From: Bacteroidaceae bacterium
GTDB lineage: Bacteria > Bacteroidota > Bacteroidia > Bacteroidales > Bacteroidaceae
Length of the DNA stretch: 33,567 nt
Assembly (NCBI GenBank): GCA_017530735.1
Contig: JAFXMB010000009.1
Coordinates: 1-33,567, forward strand
Direction of reading: 5' to 3'
Positions 26,263 to 33,567 of the stretch are shown here, in pieces. Numbering within the stretch: position 1 is the stretch's first letter; each line of letters begins with the position of its first letter. A program made the position numbers and the translations under genes. The notes beneath the pieces were generated by a model. The model saw only the letters and a list, made by a program, of their open reading frames with translations, was not told the origin of the DNA and did no database searches.

Positions 26263-27011
26263 TTCTTCAAAGCTTTGATTGCTTCCTGATAATCAGCCAC
26301 AGTATTGCAGTTATACCAAAGATCAATCCTGATGATATCCAGTTCGGAACCTTTGCAGACTCCAAAGTACTTCTGGATTATCTCAAGATTGGTACCCTGT
26401 TGCTGGTTTGGGGTAAGGTTCAGGCAGATATCCTTTACCCTGGCTGCATCCTTGAACTTCCACATCTGACCTGAGTTGTAGATGGCCGTAAAAGGTTCCT
26501 TTATCTCAAGGCATGAGTGACTGGTATCGTAAATGTAGTGGGGGTAGTTGCCGGCATCAAAGTAAAGTGCAACGGCCTTGTTTGAGAGTATAGGCTCGTT
26601 GTTGACGGTGATGGCGTCTTTTGCCGATGTCAGCAGTCTGTTCACGCTCTCGGTGTCAAAGAACAGGTCTCCCTCAATAAATACAATTTCATCGGCCTTT
26701 TGGGATACATTCTGTATTCCTTTCAGAAGACTGAATCCTGATCCGTAATCACTGAAATGATCGTTGAATACCAGCTTTATCCTGCTCTTTACGTCAGTCA
26801 GATTCTTTTCTATGAAATGCTCCAGATCATCATACTTGTAGCCGCCCACAACGATTATTTCATCTACAAGGGCAAAAGCCTTATGTATCTGAATGCTCAA
26901 AAGCGCATTGTCAGGCGTATCCTCATAATAGAGGCACTTGAGCACCTTCTCCCTGGTGTCCCGGTTGAAACGGTTGGCCGTACCGGCTACTGTGATAATC
27001 AGACTTCTCAT
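26259..27011 (-). CDS. Nucleotidyltransferase (probable CTP-dependent, PntC/LicC-like; phosphonate operon gene 6)
   Basis: A 250-aa protein with the sugar-phosphate nucleotidyltransferase fold. The N-terminal nucleotide-binding loop is a variant, TVAGTANRFNRDTREKVLK (7-25), of the usual LAAGxGxR…PK. A metal-binding EGDLFFD and a C-terminal NCNTVADYQEAIKAL, equivalent to DIDTPEDY in relatives, support the assignment. In phosphonate clusters of other bacteria a PntC- or LicC-type cytidylyltransferase activates 2-aminoethylphosphonate or phosphocholine as the CMP/CDP ester for LicD transfer, and that is the suggested role here. The loop is unusual enough that substrate and even nucleotide choice are uncertain. 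It overlaps both neighbours by 4 bp. Confidence 0.75.
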   Translation of the reverse strand: MRSLIITVAGTANRFNRDTREKVLKCLYYEDTPDNALLSIQIHKAFALVDEIIVVGGYKYDDLEHFIEKNLTDVKSRIKLVFNDHFSDYGSGFSLLKGIQNVSQKADEIVFIEGDLFFDTESVNRLLTSAKDAITVNNEPILSNKAVALYFDAGNYPHYIYDTSHSCLEIKEPFTAIYNSGQMWKFKDAARVKDICLNLTPNQQQGTNLEIIQKYFGVCKGSELDIIRIDLWYNCNTVADYQEAIKALKK

Positions 27012-27850
27012 TTCTTATCGCCAAAATCAATACTTGAGAACGGTATGTGTGACTCTCTTTTGTCTTCGGGCGGCAATGTCATGTAGTCGCGGTACTGATA
27101 GACAAGTCTTTCGTCATATTCCCTTGTTCCCAGAAACTTATAACCTTCAAACTCATATTCACTAAGATCGGTAAACCACTTCTTGGGCATACTGTATCTT
27201 ATCTTGAGAGGACTCTTGAAATAGAGTTTTCCGTTTGAGATAAAGAGCAGCACCCTCACTCTGTTGGGAGAGTCGTTGCGGCTCCTGCTTGCCATGCGGT
27301 CAATACGTTTGTGAACGGTATTGGCCGATATATGATTGATCAGTTTGAACCATAGTTTCCAGAATCCTTTCTCATTTTTCTTGGCTACCTCTGACCAAAG
27401 GATCTTCCTCAGGCAGAAGCAGTAGAAATCAAGCAGCATCTGGCCGATAAGCGACTTCGGAGTATCATCCAACGGGAAAATATCAACACCGATTCCGGTC
27501 TTGAACTTGAGATGCTCCTGTCCGACCCTTACGAATGTAGTGCCGGTGCGGCGCAGTTTTGCATATCCCCAAAGGTAGTTGGGATCAGTTGAATGGTCCT
27601 GAAAGAAACAGATATCGGGATTCATCTCATGGGCCACCTTCTTGAACTTATCATACTCCTGGCGGAGCATTACTATGTCCATATCATCATCCCACGGAAT
27701 GAAACCTTTGTGTCGGACAGCACCCAGCAGGGTTCCTCCGTCAATAGAATAGAGAATGTTATGCTTACGGCAAACACGGTCAAACTCAGCGACCATCTCC
27801 ACTTCCATAAGCTGCATCTTGCGCAGCTGCTCTTTTGTAAGCTCTCCCAT
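27008..27850 (-). CDS. licD: LicD family phosphotransferase (phosphonate operon gene 5)
   Basis: A 280-aa LicD/fukutin-type transferase. The hallmark GGTLLGAVRHKGFIPWDDD starts at residue 38, carrying the metal-binding Asp54-56 and Asp58. GVDIFPLDD, which fits the second conserved acidic motif, follows near residue 125. LicD proteins move phosphocholine, or other CDP/CMP-linked small phosphate or phosphonate groups, onto glycans. With the upstream PEP mutase and decarboxylase and the downstream nucleotidyltransferase, this is the expected step that puts the phosphonate onto a surface polysaccharide or LPS sugar. No signal peptide or membrane segment is evident, so it would act in the cytosol on a lipid- or nucleotide-linked acceptor. 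There are 3 bp between it and the SDR gene, and a 4-bp overlap with the nucleotidyltransferase. Confidence 0.9.
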   Translation of the reverse strand: MGELTKEQLRKMQLMEVEMVAEFDRVCRKHNILYSIDGGTLLGAVRHKGFIPWDDDMDIVMLRQEYDKFKKVAHEMNPDICFFQDHSTDPNYLWGYAKLRRTGTTFVRVGQEHLKFKTGIGVDIFPLDDTPKSLIGQMLLDFYCFCLRKILWSEVAKKNEKGFWKLWFKLINHISANTVHKRIDRMASRSRNDSPNRVRVLLFISNGKLYFKSPLKIRYSMPKKWFTDLSEYEFEGYKFLGTREYDERLVYQYRDYMTLPPEDKRESHIPFSSIDFGDKK

Positions 27851-27853
27851 AAA

Positions 27854-28855
27854 TCAGCTGTTTTGAATGGATGCCACACACATCTCAAGACCCTTGTCAA
27901 GGTTGATTATAGGTTTCCAGTCGGTGCGGGTGCGTATCTTCTCGGTATTCAGAACCCTGCGCTCCGGGTCGGAACTGCGGAAACCCTCAAATTTGATTTC
28001 GGGTTTGGGCAGTCCCATCTTCTCGGCTATCTTGTAGGTAAGGTCTATGATGGTGATCTCTTCGTCGGTAGCCACGTTGTAGACTGTTCCGTCAAGAGCC
28101 TTATCGGAATTGATAAGTGCCATAACCGAACGGCAGCTGTCAATGTTGTGCAGGAATGCACGGCGGTTCTTCTTGGAGTTCTCAAGCAGGGTGACTGACC
28201 CCTTCTCAAGCAGTTCGTTGATGATATGCGGAATGATATGCTTGGCAAAACGCTCATGCTTGCTGTACACATTGGCAAAGCGTATGGAACAACCCTTGAT
28301 CTTTCCCTTGTCGACGGCATCTTTCATGAAGAACTCAGTCATCAGCTTTCCGCATGCGTAACTTGTACGCTGGCTGTGTTCGGCCGTTGACATAAGCAGA
28401 TAATCACTTTCACGGACTCCGCCATTGGCATTCCATGACTGCATGGAGTAAACCTCGGATGTAGAGCAGTTGATGTAGATATCGGCTCCTACGCGTATGG
28501 CCTGTTCCAGGAAAGACTTCATTGAGATCACATTGGTTTCCCAGGTATGTTCAACCTCATAGAAGTGCTCTGTATGTACCACTGCAGCGCAGTTGATGTA
28601 TACGACTCTGTCAAATGAGTCTTTTTCACTTTTGACCTGATACTCAATGGCCTGCATCTGCACGGCATTGTTTATATCGTATTCGTAGAATGTGAATCCG
28701 GGGTTATCCAGATACTCCTTTATGGTATCTATGGAACTGGCAAAGAAGTTGTCGAATCCTATGATCCGGCTCTCTTTCTCTGATTCCAGTATCTGGCGTA
28801 CAAGCTCGCTTCCTGTCATTCCCGAAGCTCCGCTTAAAACGTACAGTGTATTCAT
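27854..28855 (-). CDS. NAD-dependent epimerase/dehydratase, extended SDR (phosphonate operon gene 4)
   Basis: A 333-aa extended short-chain dehydrogenase. The cofactor motif is GASGMTG (Gly9, Gly12, Gly15), NCAAVV fits the SDR alanine-rich motif, NCSTSEVY contains the catalytic Ser/Thr, and the active-site YACGK gives Tyr166 and Lys170. Such enzymes usually act on nucleotide sugars (epimerases, dehydratases, reductases). Here it could modify the sugar that receives the phosphonate, or reduce phosphonoacetaldehyde to 2-hydroxyethylphosphonate in place of the usual enzyme. The second idea is speculative. The ATG overlaps the metallophosphoesterase stop by 4 bp. Confidence 0.88.
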   Translation of the reverse strand: MNTLYVLSGASGMTGSELVRQILESEKESRIIGFDNFFASSIDTIKEYLDNPGFTFYEYDINNAVQMQAIEYQVKSEKDSFDRVVYINCAAVVHTEHFYEVEHTWETNVISMKSFLEQAIRVGADIYINCSTSEVYSMQSWNANGGVRESDYLLMSTAEHSQRTSYACGKLMTEFFMKDAVDKGKIKGCSIRFANVYSKHERFAKHIIPHIINELLEKGSVTLLENSKKNRRAFLHNIDSCRSVMALINSDKALDGTVYNVATDEEITIIDLTYKIAEKMGLPKPEIKFEGFRSSDPERRVLNTEKIRTRTDWKPIINLDKGLEMCVASIQNS

Positions 28856-29586
28856 ATGCCTTTTTTTAATCTTTCCTTGTAAAATGAATCAACGCGCGGA
28901 TCAAACAGCGCCTGTTCCTTGTCTACATCATACCATACTGAGCGGTGCTCAAAGCTTTGGGTCTGTGTATCCAGAATGCCGTATTGTGCATACGGATTAT
29001 GGTTGCGGGGCTGACCTACGGAGCCGGGGTTGATGAAAACGGTGCGTTTTTTGTTTCGGTATTCGATGTTGTCCGATGCAAAGAAGTACTCCACGTAATG
29101 GGGAATATGTGAATGAGCCGATACCACATAGTCAAACCGGGCAAAACGGTTGTCGTTCAGACCGTCAACGCTGAACCTTCCCCATAATGGGTCATCAATG
29201 CTTCCGTGCATAAAAAGGAAGAGGCTGTTCTCTATCTCCTTGGTACAGGTTCCACTGTGATCCAACTCACGGTCCAGGTAATTCTTGGATTCTTTGGTCA
29301 GTATGGAGTTCGTGAACTGAAGTACCGAACGTCCTCTGTCGGTGGCGAACTTGTCAAGGCTTCCTCCAAACACAGAGTATTCATGATTTCCCCACAGGTT
29401 GACAAGAACCTTGTCTTTTGGCAGTGCGCGGATAATGTCTATGGTCTCGTTGGGACGTGGGCCGTAGTTTACAAGGTCGCCCAGAAGAACATAAGCATCA
29501 ACCGGTTCTTGACGCTGCAGATCAGACAGCACTGCCTGCAGGGCCGTGACGTTGGCGTGTATGTCGGCTAAAAACGCTATTCTCAT
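28852..29586 (-). CDS. Metallophosphoesterase, calcineurin-like (phosphonate operon gene 3)
   Basis: A 244-aa dinuclear metal phosphatase or phosphodiesterase. The motifs appear in order: LADIHAN (Asp8, His10), LGDLVNYGP (Gly36-Asp37, Asn40), GNHE (66-69), then SAHSHIPH and NPGSVGQPRN. It has no signal peptide, hence cytosolic. Relatives include YfcE/MJ0936-like and other small phosphoesterases of diverse substrate. Its position between phosphonopyruvate decarboxylase and the SDR, with 4-bp overlaps on both sides, makes it a true operon member. It might hydrolyse a phosphorylated or nucleotide-linked intermediate. Phosphoesterases of this type do not normally cut C-P bonds. Confidence 0.88.
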   Translation of the reverse strand: MRIAFLADIHANVTALQAVLSDLQRQEPVDAYVLLGDLVNYGPRPNETIDIIRALPKDKVLVNLWGNHEYSVFGGSLDKFATDRGRSVLQFTNSILTKESKNYLDRELDHSGTCTKEIENSLFLFMHGSIDDPLWGRFSVDGLNDNRFARFDYVVSAHSHIPHYVEYFFASDNIEYRNKKRTVFINPGSVGQPRNHNPYAQYGILDTQTQSFEHRSVWYDVDKEQALFDPRVDSFYKERLKKGI

Positions 29587-30707
29587 TTTTTCAGGAAGGC
29601 CATCAGTGCCTCTTTGTTTTGTATGGGTGTCGTGGTGGGACGTCCCAGGTCCTTGCGGTTGCCCTTCTTGACTTTCACCTCCAACAGGACAGGACCTGTC
29701 ATGCCTGACAGAGTTGATAATATGTTTTGCAACTCATCTTTCGTTGAAACGGAGTATACGGCATTATAACCTGCGGCTTTGGCTATGGCCGGCAGGTCAA
29801 TATTGAGACCGACAGTGGGCTGACCGCCTACCGAGTCGTGGGCTCCGTTGTTGAATACCACGTGAACGTAGTTGCCTGGTTTCTTGCTTGCCACGATGGC
29901 CATGCTGCCCATGTGCATTATGGTGGCGCCGTCACCGTCAAAGCACCATACCTTGCGGTCCTTTTTTTCAAGTGCGATTCCAAGTGCTATCTGGCTGGCG
30001 TGTCCCATTGAGCCCACGGTAAGGAAATCGCGTTCATGACCCTGTCCCCAGGCCTCACGTGCCTCAAACAGTTCACGGCTTATCATGCCGGTTGTGCTTA
30101 CAATCACATCCTTGTCACCAAGTACCGATGCTACTTCCTTTATTGCCTCTTCACGGCTCATGGTGAGATTGTTAACCTCTATGTTCTGGAGCTTGTAATC
30201 ATCAAAAGTATCCTTCTCGATAACCAAAGCAAATACTTCATTGTTCCTGAGTGCTGCAACTGCACGGTCAATCTGTGCGGCAGCCTGATCCTCCTCCTTG
30301 GAGAGAACTTCATAACCGATGCCCATCACGTCAAGCAGTCCTAAGGTCACTTTGCCCTGCTTTACGTGTTGAGGCTCGTCATGTACGCCGGGGCGTCCGC
30401 GCCAACCGATGACAAGCAGCACCGGTATGTTGTATACATCCTTGTCGGTAAGTGAAGCCAACGGGTTTATGGTATTGCCCTCTCCGCTGTTCTGCATATA
30501 GACGCATGCAGGTTGTCCGGTTGCCAGGTAATGACCTGCAGCAAAGCCTATGGCTGCACCTTCATTGGCCGTGATTATGTTATGTCCGGAATCGGAATGG
30601 TCTGTGATATAAGCACAAACATTCTTGAGAAGGCTGTCCGGCACACCTGCAAAACAGTCTATTCCGTTCTCTTTAAGCTTCTCTATGAAAAAAGCGGGCG
30701 TCAGCAT
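29583..30707 (-). CDS. ppd: Phosphonopyruvate decarboxylase (phosphonate operon gene 2)
   Basis: A 374-aa thiamine-diphosphate enzyme (also called AepY) that decarboxylates phosphonopyruvate to phosphonoacetaldehyde and CO2, pulling the unfavourable PEP mutase reaction forward. Visible features are the N-terminal pyrimidine-binding half with the catalytic glutamate in ITANEGAAIGFAAG (Glu49), the conserved QNSGEGNTINPLASL (72-86) and GWRGRPGVHDEPQH, and the ThDP/Mg2+ motif GDG (258-260) to NNGAH (287-291). Length is normal for the family. It starts 5 bp after the PEP mutase stop and overlaps the metallophosphoesterase by 4 bp. Confidence 0.95.
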   Translation of the reverse strand: MLTPAFFIEKLKENGIDCFAGVPDSLLKNVCAYITDHSDSGHNIITANEGAAIGFAAGHYLATGQPACVYMQNSGEGNTINPLASLTDKDVYNIPVLLVIGWRGRPGVHDEPQHVKQGKVTLGLLDVMGIGYEVLSKEEDQAAAQIDRAVAALRNNEVFALVIEKDTFDDYKLQNIEVNNLTMSREEAIKEVASVLGDKDVIVSTTGMISRELFEAREAWGQGHERDFLTVGSMGHASQIALGIALEKKDRKVWCFDGDGATIMHMGSMAIVASKKPGNYVHVVFNNGAHDSVGGQPTVGLNIDLPAIAKAAGYNAVYSVSTKDELQNILSTLSGMTGPVLLEVKVKKGNRKDLGRPTTTPIQNKEALMAFLKK

Positions 30708-30712
30708 GACAG

Positions 30713-32029
30713 TTACTGTTTAGTGCCGGGAATAAGATTCAGTATTTCTTTAATGGGCATGCAGTATTCATCGGATGCCTCCAGGCTTCGTGAGGTTTCA
30801 AGAATACGTTTTGCGCATTTTACCATGGCCGGATAGGCACTTCTGAGCATGTGGTTGGCATAGATGACGACGTTGATACCCCATGATGCCAGCTCCTCTT
30901 CGGTAAACTGGTTGTAGGTGGTTGGCACGGCTACAATGGGGGTGTGGTCATCTTTCTGGCGGAAACGCAGGCAGAACTCTTTGATATCCTGTCCGTCCTT
31001 GTTCCTTGAATGGATCATTATGCCGTCAGCTCCGGCTGCTACATATGCAAAAGCACGTTCCAATGCATCTTCGACAGGCTTTCCAGCTATCAGGCTCTCT
31101 ATGCGGGCAATTACCATGAAATCACGGGTTATCTGGGCGTTCTTGCCGGCCTTTATCTTGGAGCAGAAACCTTCAATTGTATCCTGAGTCTGGACGGCAT
31201 CGGTTCCAAACAGGGAGTTCTGCTTCAGACCCACTTTGTCCTCAATGATGACGGCCGATATGCCAAGTCTTTCAAGAGTCCTTACGGTAAAGATAAAGTG
31301 TTCGTTCTTTCCGCCGGTGTCACCGTCAAAGATTACGGGTTTGGTTGTTACCTCAAGAGTGTCATTCAGGTCGTGGAGACGTGTCGTAAGGTCTACAGCC
31401 TCTATATCGGGCTTACCCTTGCTGGTGCTGTCGGTAAGACTTGAAGCCCACATTCCGTCAAACTCCTTGTGCTGTCCGTTAACATCGACGGATGTATGCT
31501 CTGCTATGAGTCCGGTCAGACCGTTGTGGGATTCAATGATCCTGACAATGGGTTTTGCCGAAATCAGGCGGTGCAGGGATGAAAGACGCGCCTGGGGAGT
31601 TACTCCAAGAGAGTCTATGGTCTCTTTCAGACCGGAAGCGGATATACCTTTGGTGTACGGTATCTCTATTATCTTTCCGCCGATCTCCTCCATTACCTTG
31701 AAGGCCTGCTCGCGCAGATACTTGCTGGGTCCCTCTTTCCAGTCGTCGCCGTGAATCATAAAATCAGGCTTGTACTTGATCAGATTGGGAACATAATTCC
31801 AGTCATCCTGCGGAACGATGCAGGATACTCCCTTTATGTTTTCTATGACGTTTTTTCTCTGTTCGTAGTTGAGATAAGGCAAGCGTTTGTGTGTGGCGAT
31901 AGCCTTGTCGGTAAACAGACCGATCATCAGATCACCGTATTTAGCCCCTTCATTAATGATATTGATAAGACCCGGATGCATGATATCGCCTATCATGCCA
32001 AGGTATACCGTTTTGTTCTTTTTTGCCAT
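30713..32029 (-). CDS. pepM: Phosphoenolpyruvate mutase with N-terminal cytidylyltransferase-like domain (phosphonate operon gene 1)
   Basis: A 438-aa two-domain protein (also called AepX). Residues ~1-135 form a cytidylyltransferase-like domain (YLGMIGDIMHPGL … ISASGLKETI). Its HxGH catalytic motif reads HPGL (18-21), with Leu21 replacing the second histidine. Residues ~150-438 are the isocitrate-lyase-superfamily PEP mutase: DGDTGG for metal binding and EDKVGLKQNS (Glu263-Ser272), which fits EDKx5NS, the signature separating true PEP mutases from relatives. It makes the C-P bond by converting PEP to phosphonopyruvate. It heads the seven-gene operon, with a -7 element at 32060-32067. Confidence 0.95.
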   Translation of the reverse strand: MAKKNKTVYLGMIGDIMHPGLINIINEGAKYGDLMIGLFTDKAIATHKRLPYLNYEQRKNVIENIKGVSCIVPQDDWNYVPNLIKYKPDFMIHGDDWKEGPSKYLREQAFKVMEEIGGKIIEIPYTKGISASGLKETIDSLGVTPQARLSSLHRLISAKPIVRIIESHNGLTGLIAEHTSVDVNGQHKEFDGMWASSLTDSTSKGKPDIEAVDLTTRLHDLNDTLEVTTKPVIFDGDTGGKNEHFIFTVRTLERLGISAVIIEDKVGLKQNSLFGTDAVQTQDTIEGFCSKIKAGKNAQITRDFMVIARIESLIAGKPVEDALERAFAYVAAGADGIMIHSRNKDGQDIKEFCLRFRQKDDHTPIVAVPTTYNQFTEEELASWGINVVIYANHMLRSAYPAMVKCAKRILETSRSLEASDEYCMPIKEILNLIPGTKQ

Positions 32030-32059
32030 GTCTTTTAAAAAGAATACTACATAAATTCA

Positions 32060-32067
32060 CAAATATA
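32060..32067 (-). promoter_or_regulatory. -7 promoter element for the phosphonate operon
   Basis: The minus strand reads TATATTTG, a match to TAnnTTTG, 30 bp upstream of the pepM ATG and downstream of the metK terminator. Transcription would start near 32053 and give a leader of about 24 nt. No convincing -33 box at the usual spacing. Confidence 0.6.
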
Positions 32068-32102
32068 ATACTTTTATGATAAACGCTCTCTTTCAGACAG
32101 GC

Positions 32103-32140
32103 AATAAAAAAGCAGACCGGTCAACTTAAGGCCGGTCTGC
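32103..32140 (-). terminator. Rho-independent terminator of metK
   Basis: A perfect 9-bp stem (32132-32140 with 32112-32120; GCAGACCGG/CCGGTCTGC) with an 11-nt loop, followed on the minus strand by TTTTTTATTG. It begins 20 bp after the metK stop codon and separates metK from the phosphonate operon. Confidence 0.9.
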
Positions 32141-32160
32141 CAATTGTATGGTTTGTTTAA

Positions 32161-33453
32161 TCAGAGATTAAAAGCCTTTTTAATCTTATCTACATAGTCC
32201 AGTTTTTCCCATGTGAAGAGTTCCACTTGAATGGTCTTGGCAGGCATGTAGTGTGATGTGAAGACCTTTGTGACGGTCTGCGGCTCGCGACCCATGTGTC
32301 CGTATGCTGCGGTCTCGCTGTAGATGGGGTTACGCAGTTTCAGGCGGTTCTCAATGGCCTTGGGACGCATATCGAACAGCTGGTCCACAATCTTTGCAAT
32401 CTCGCCGTCGGACATCTTCACATGACTTGTTCCGTAAGTATTGACAAAGATATTGATGGGCTTGGCAACGCCGATAGCGTAAGAAACCTGCACCAGGACC
32501 TCATCGGCCACACCTGCTGCAACCAGGTTCTTGGCGATATGACGTGTTGCATAAGCTGCGCTGCGGTCAACCTTGCTGGGATCCTTGCCACTGAATGCGC
32601 CTCCGCCGTGGGCTCCTTTGCCTCCGTAGGTATCGACAATTATCTTACGTCCGGTAAGGCCGGTATCTCCGTGCGGTCCGCCTATCACGAACTTGCCGGT
32701 GGGATTGACAAAATACTTGATTCCATCGTTGAAAAGGGCTCTTACTTTGTCCGATGCAATGGTGCTGATTACACGGGGTATCAGTATGTTCTTAACGTCC
32801 GATTCAATCTGAGCGAGCATCTTGCGGTCAGCCTCAAGCTGAGCCTCGACTGTGGCGTTCTCAGGTGCGATGAATTCATCGTGCTGGGTTGAAACCACGA
32901 TGGTATCGATGCGTACGGGTTTTCCGTTATCATTGTATTCAACAGTTACCTGACTCTTTGAGTCGGGACGCAGGTAGGTCATTACCTTGCCCTCGCGGCG
33001 GATATCGGCCAGCACACGCAGTATGCGGTGTGACAGGGCCAATGATACGGGCATGTACTCATCGGTCTCGTTTGTTGCGTAACCGAACATCATTCCCTGG
33101 TCGCCGGCACCCTGGTTCTCGGGGTCCTCGCGCTCAACGCCGCGGTTGATATCGGCGCTCTGCTCATGAATTGCGCTGAATACGCCGCAGGAGTCACCGT
33201 CAAACTTGTACTCTGAACGGGTATAGCCAATTCGGTTAATCACTCGGCGTGCAGTCTCCTGAAGGTCAATATAGGCCTTGGATTTTACCTCACCTGCAAG
33301 TACCACCTGACCGGTGGTTACAAGGGTTTCACATGCAACCTTTGAGTCTGGGTCAAAGGCCAGAAGTTCGTCAACGACGGCATCGGATATCTGGTCCGCT
33401 ACCTTGTCAGGGTGTCCCTCAGACACCGATTCGGATGTGAATAAGTATGACAT
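32161..33453 (-). CDS. metK: S-adenosylmethionine synthetase
   Basis: Methionine + ATP gives S-adenosylmethionine, phosphate and pyrophosphate. From the start chosen ([17 protein letters not shown]) the protein has 430 aa. Landmarks are GHPDK (13-17), the [12 protein letters not shown] hexapeptide region, [21 protein letters not shown] and [16 protein letters not shown]. The frame is open up to an ATG at 33504, but those 17 extra residues are unlike any MetK and are encoded by a hairpin, so the ATG at 33453 is preferred. It supplies SAM for, among others, the radical SAM and methyltransferase proteins in the window. It is followed by a strong terminator. Confidence 0.97.
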   Translation of the reverse strand: MSYLFTSESVSEGHPDKVADQISDAVVDELLAFDPDSKVACETLVTTGQVVLAGEVKSKAYIDLQETARRVINRIGYTRSEYKFDGDSCGVFSAIHEQSADINRGVEREDPENQGAGDQGMMFGYATNETDEYMPVSLALSHRILRVLADIRREGKVMTYLRPDSKSQVTVEYNDNGKPVRIDTIVVSTQHDEFIAPENATVEAQLEADRKMLAQIESDVKNILIPRVISTIASDKVRALFNDGIKYFVNPTGKFVIGGPHGDTGLTGRKIIVDTYGGKGAHGGGAFSGKDPSKVDRSAAYATRHIAKNLVAAGVADEVLVQVSYAIGVAKPINIFVNTYGTSHVKMSDGEIAKIVDQLFDMRPKAIENRLKLRNPIYSETAAYGHMGREPQTVTKVFTSHYMPAKTIQVELFTWEKLDYVDKIKKAFNL

Positions 33454-33470
33454 ATTATATATAAAAATAT

Positions 33471-33500
33471 AGCCCCACTGTCTTTTGGGACAATGGGGCT
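33471..33500 (-). promoter_or_regulatory. Stem-loop just upstream of metK (terminator or leader hairpin)
   Basis: On the minus strand AGCCCCATTGTC pairs with GACAGTGGGGCT, a 12-bp stem that is fully paired only in minus-strand RNA, through one U-G wobble; the other strand has a C-A mismatch. The loop is CCAAAA. It is followed by ATATTTTTAT and the metK ATG 17 nt after the stem. It could terminate transcription of a gene to the right of the window or sit in the metK leader. No known SAM-riboswitch fold was recognised. Confidence 0.5.
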
Positions 33501-33567
33501 GCAATTCAAATTATATGCTGTCAGTAAGTGTGACTTTTAGCATTTTTTTGTGTGGTTGCAAGCTGTC

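Noticed and set aside
33454-33504. N-terminal extension of MetK to the ATG at 33504
   Set aside because: The extra 17 residues are encoded by the hairpin region and do not look like any MetK N-terminus; [17 protein letters not shown] is the normal start.
33454-33567. SAM riboswitch upstream of metK
   Set aside because: Only a simple hairpin is present; no kink-turn, pseudoknot or conserved SAM-binding core could be recognised.

Overview
The window reads as chromosomal DNA of a Bacteroidales bacterium (Bacteroides/Prevotella-like). Supporting signs are: the Bacteroidota promoter element TAnnTTTG just upstream of most transcription units; a FISUMP-type surface protein, a DUF4294 protein, DUF2723 and NodB proteins of the Bacteroidota type; GH31 enzymes including a PA14-containing lipoprotein; and mostly core housekeeping genes. 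No tRNA, rRNA, CRISPR array, transposase or phage gene was seen. Coding density is very high and no gene-free stretch exceeds about 130 bases.

Layout. 1-1476: the 3' end of a FISUMP-domain protein (+) converging on an APH-type kinase (-). 1526-7590 (-): ychF-lgt, then gltS-mutS, with near-identical 36-bp palindromic elements directly after lgt and after mutS; a third, diverged copy lies between the FISUMP gene and the kinase. 7638-8246 (-) is DUF4294, divergent from an exported HhH/beta-barrel protein (8332-10287, +). 10336-12532 (+): a COG0731-type radical SAM enzyme and a DacB/PBP4 carboxypeptidase. 12533-16482 (-): DUF2723 glycosyltransferase-like membrane protein and a NodB deacetylase. 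16581-19285 (-): a THUMP/RlmL-type RNA methyltransferase with a repeat-rich basic tail, overlapping purD. 19362-24073 (-): two tandem, overlapping GH31 glycosidases. 24166-25080 (+): an MltD-like lytic transglycosylase. 25081-32029 (-): a compact seven-gene phosphonate operon. 32161-33453 (-): metK.

The most interesting system is the seven-gene operon at 25081-32029. It has its own -7 promoter element and sits behind a strong metK terminator. PEP mutase (with the diagnostic EDKx5NS motif, fused to a cytidylyltransferase-like domain whose HxGH motif has decayed to HPGL) and phosphonopyruvate decarboxylase should make phosphonoacetaldehyde. A stand-alone nucleotidyltransferase and a LicD transferase look suited to activate a small phosphonate as a CMP ester and attach it to a glycan. 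The usual third step (2-aminoethylphosphonate transaminase, or an iron-type alcohol dehydrogenase) is absent. In its place are an extended SDR, an unfamiliar 393-aa Rossmann protein and a metallophosphoesterase. This suggests either a non-canonical, possibly non-aminated phosphonate decoration, or an aminotransferase encoded elsewhere. Product and acceptor cannot be read from the sequence.

Much of the rest concerns the cell envelope: lgt, dacB, lytic transglycosylase, NodB protein, DUF2723, the HhH/barrel protein and the FISUMP protein.
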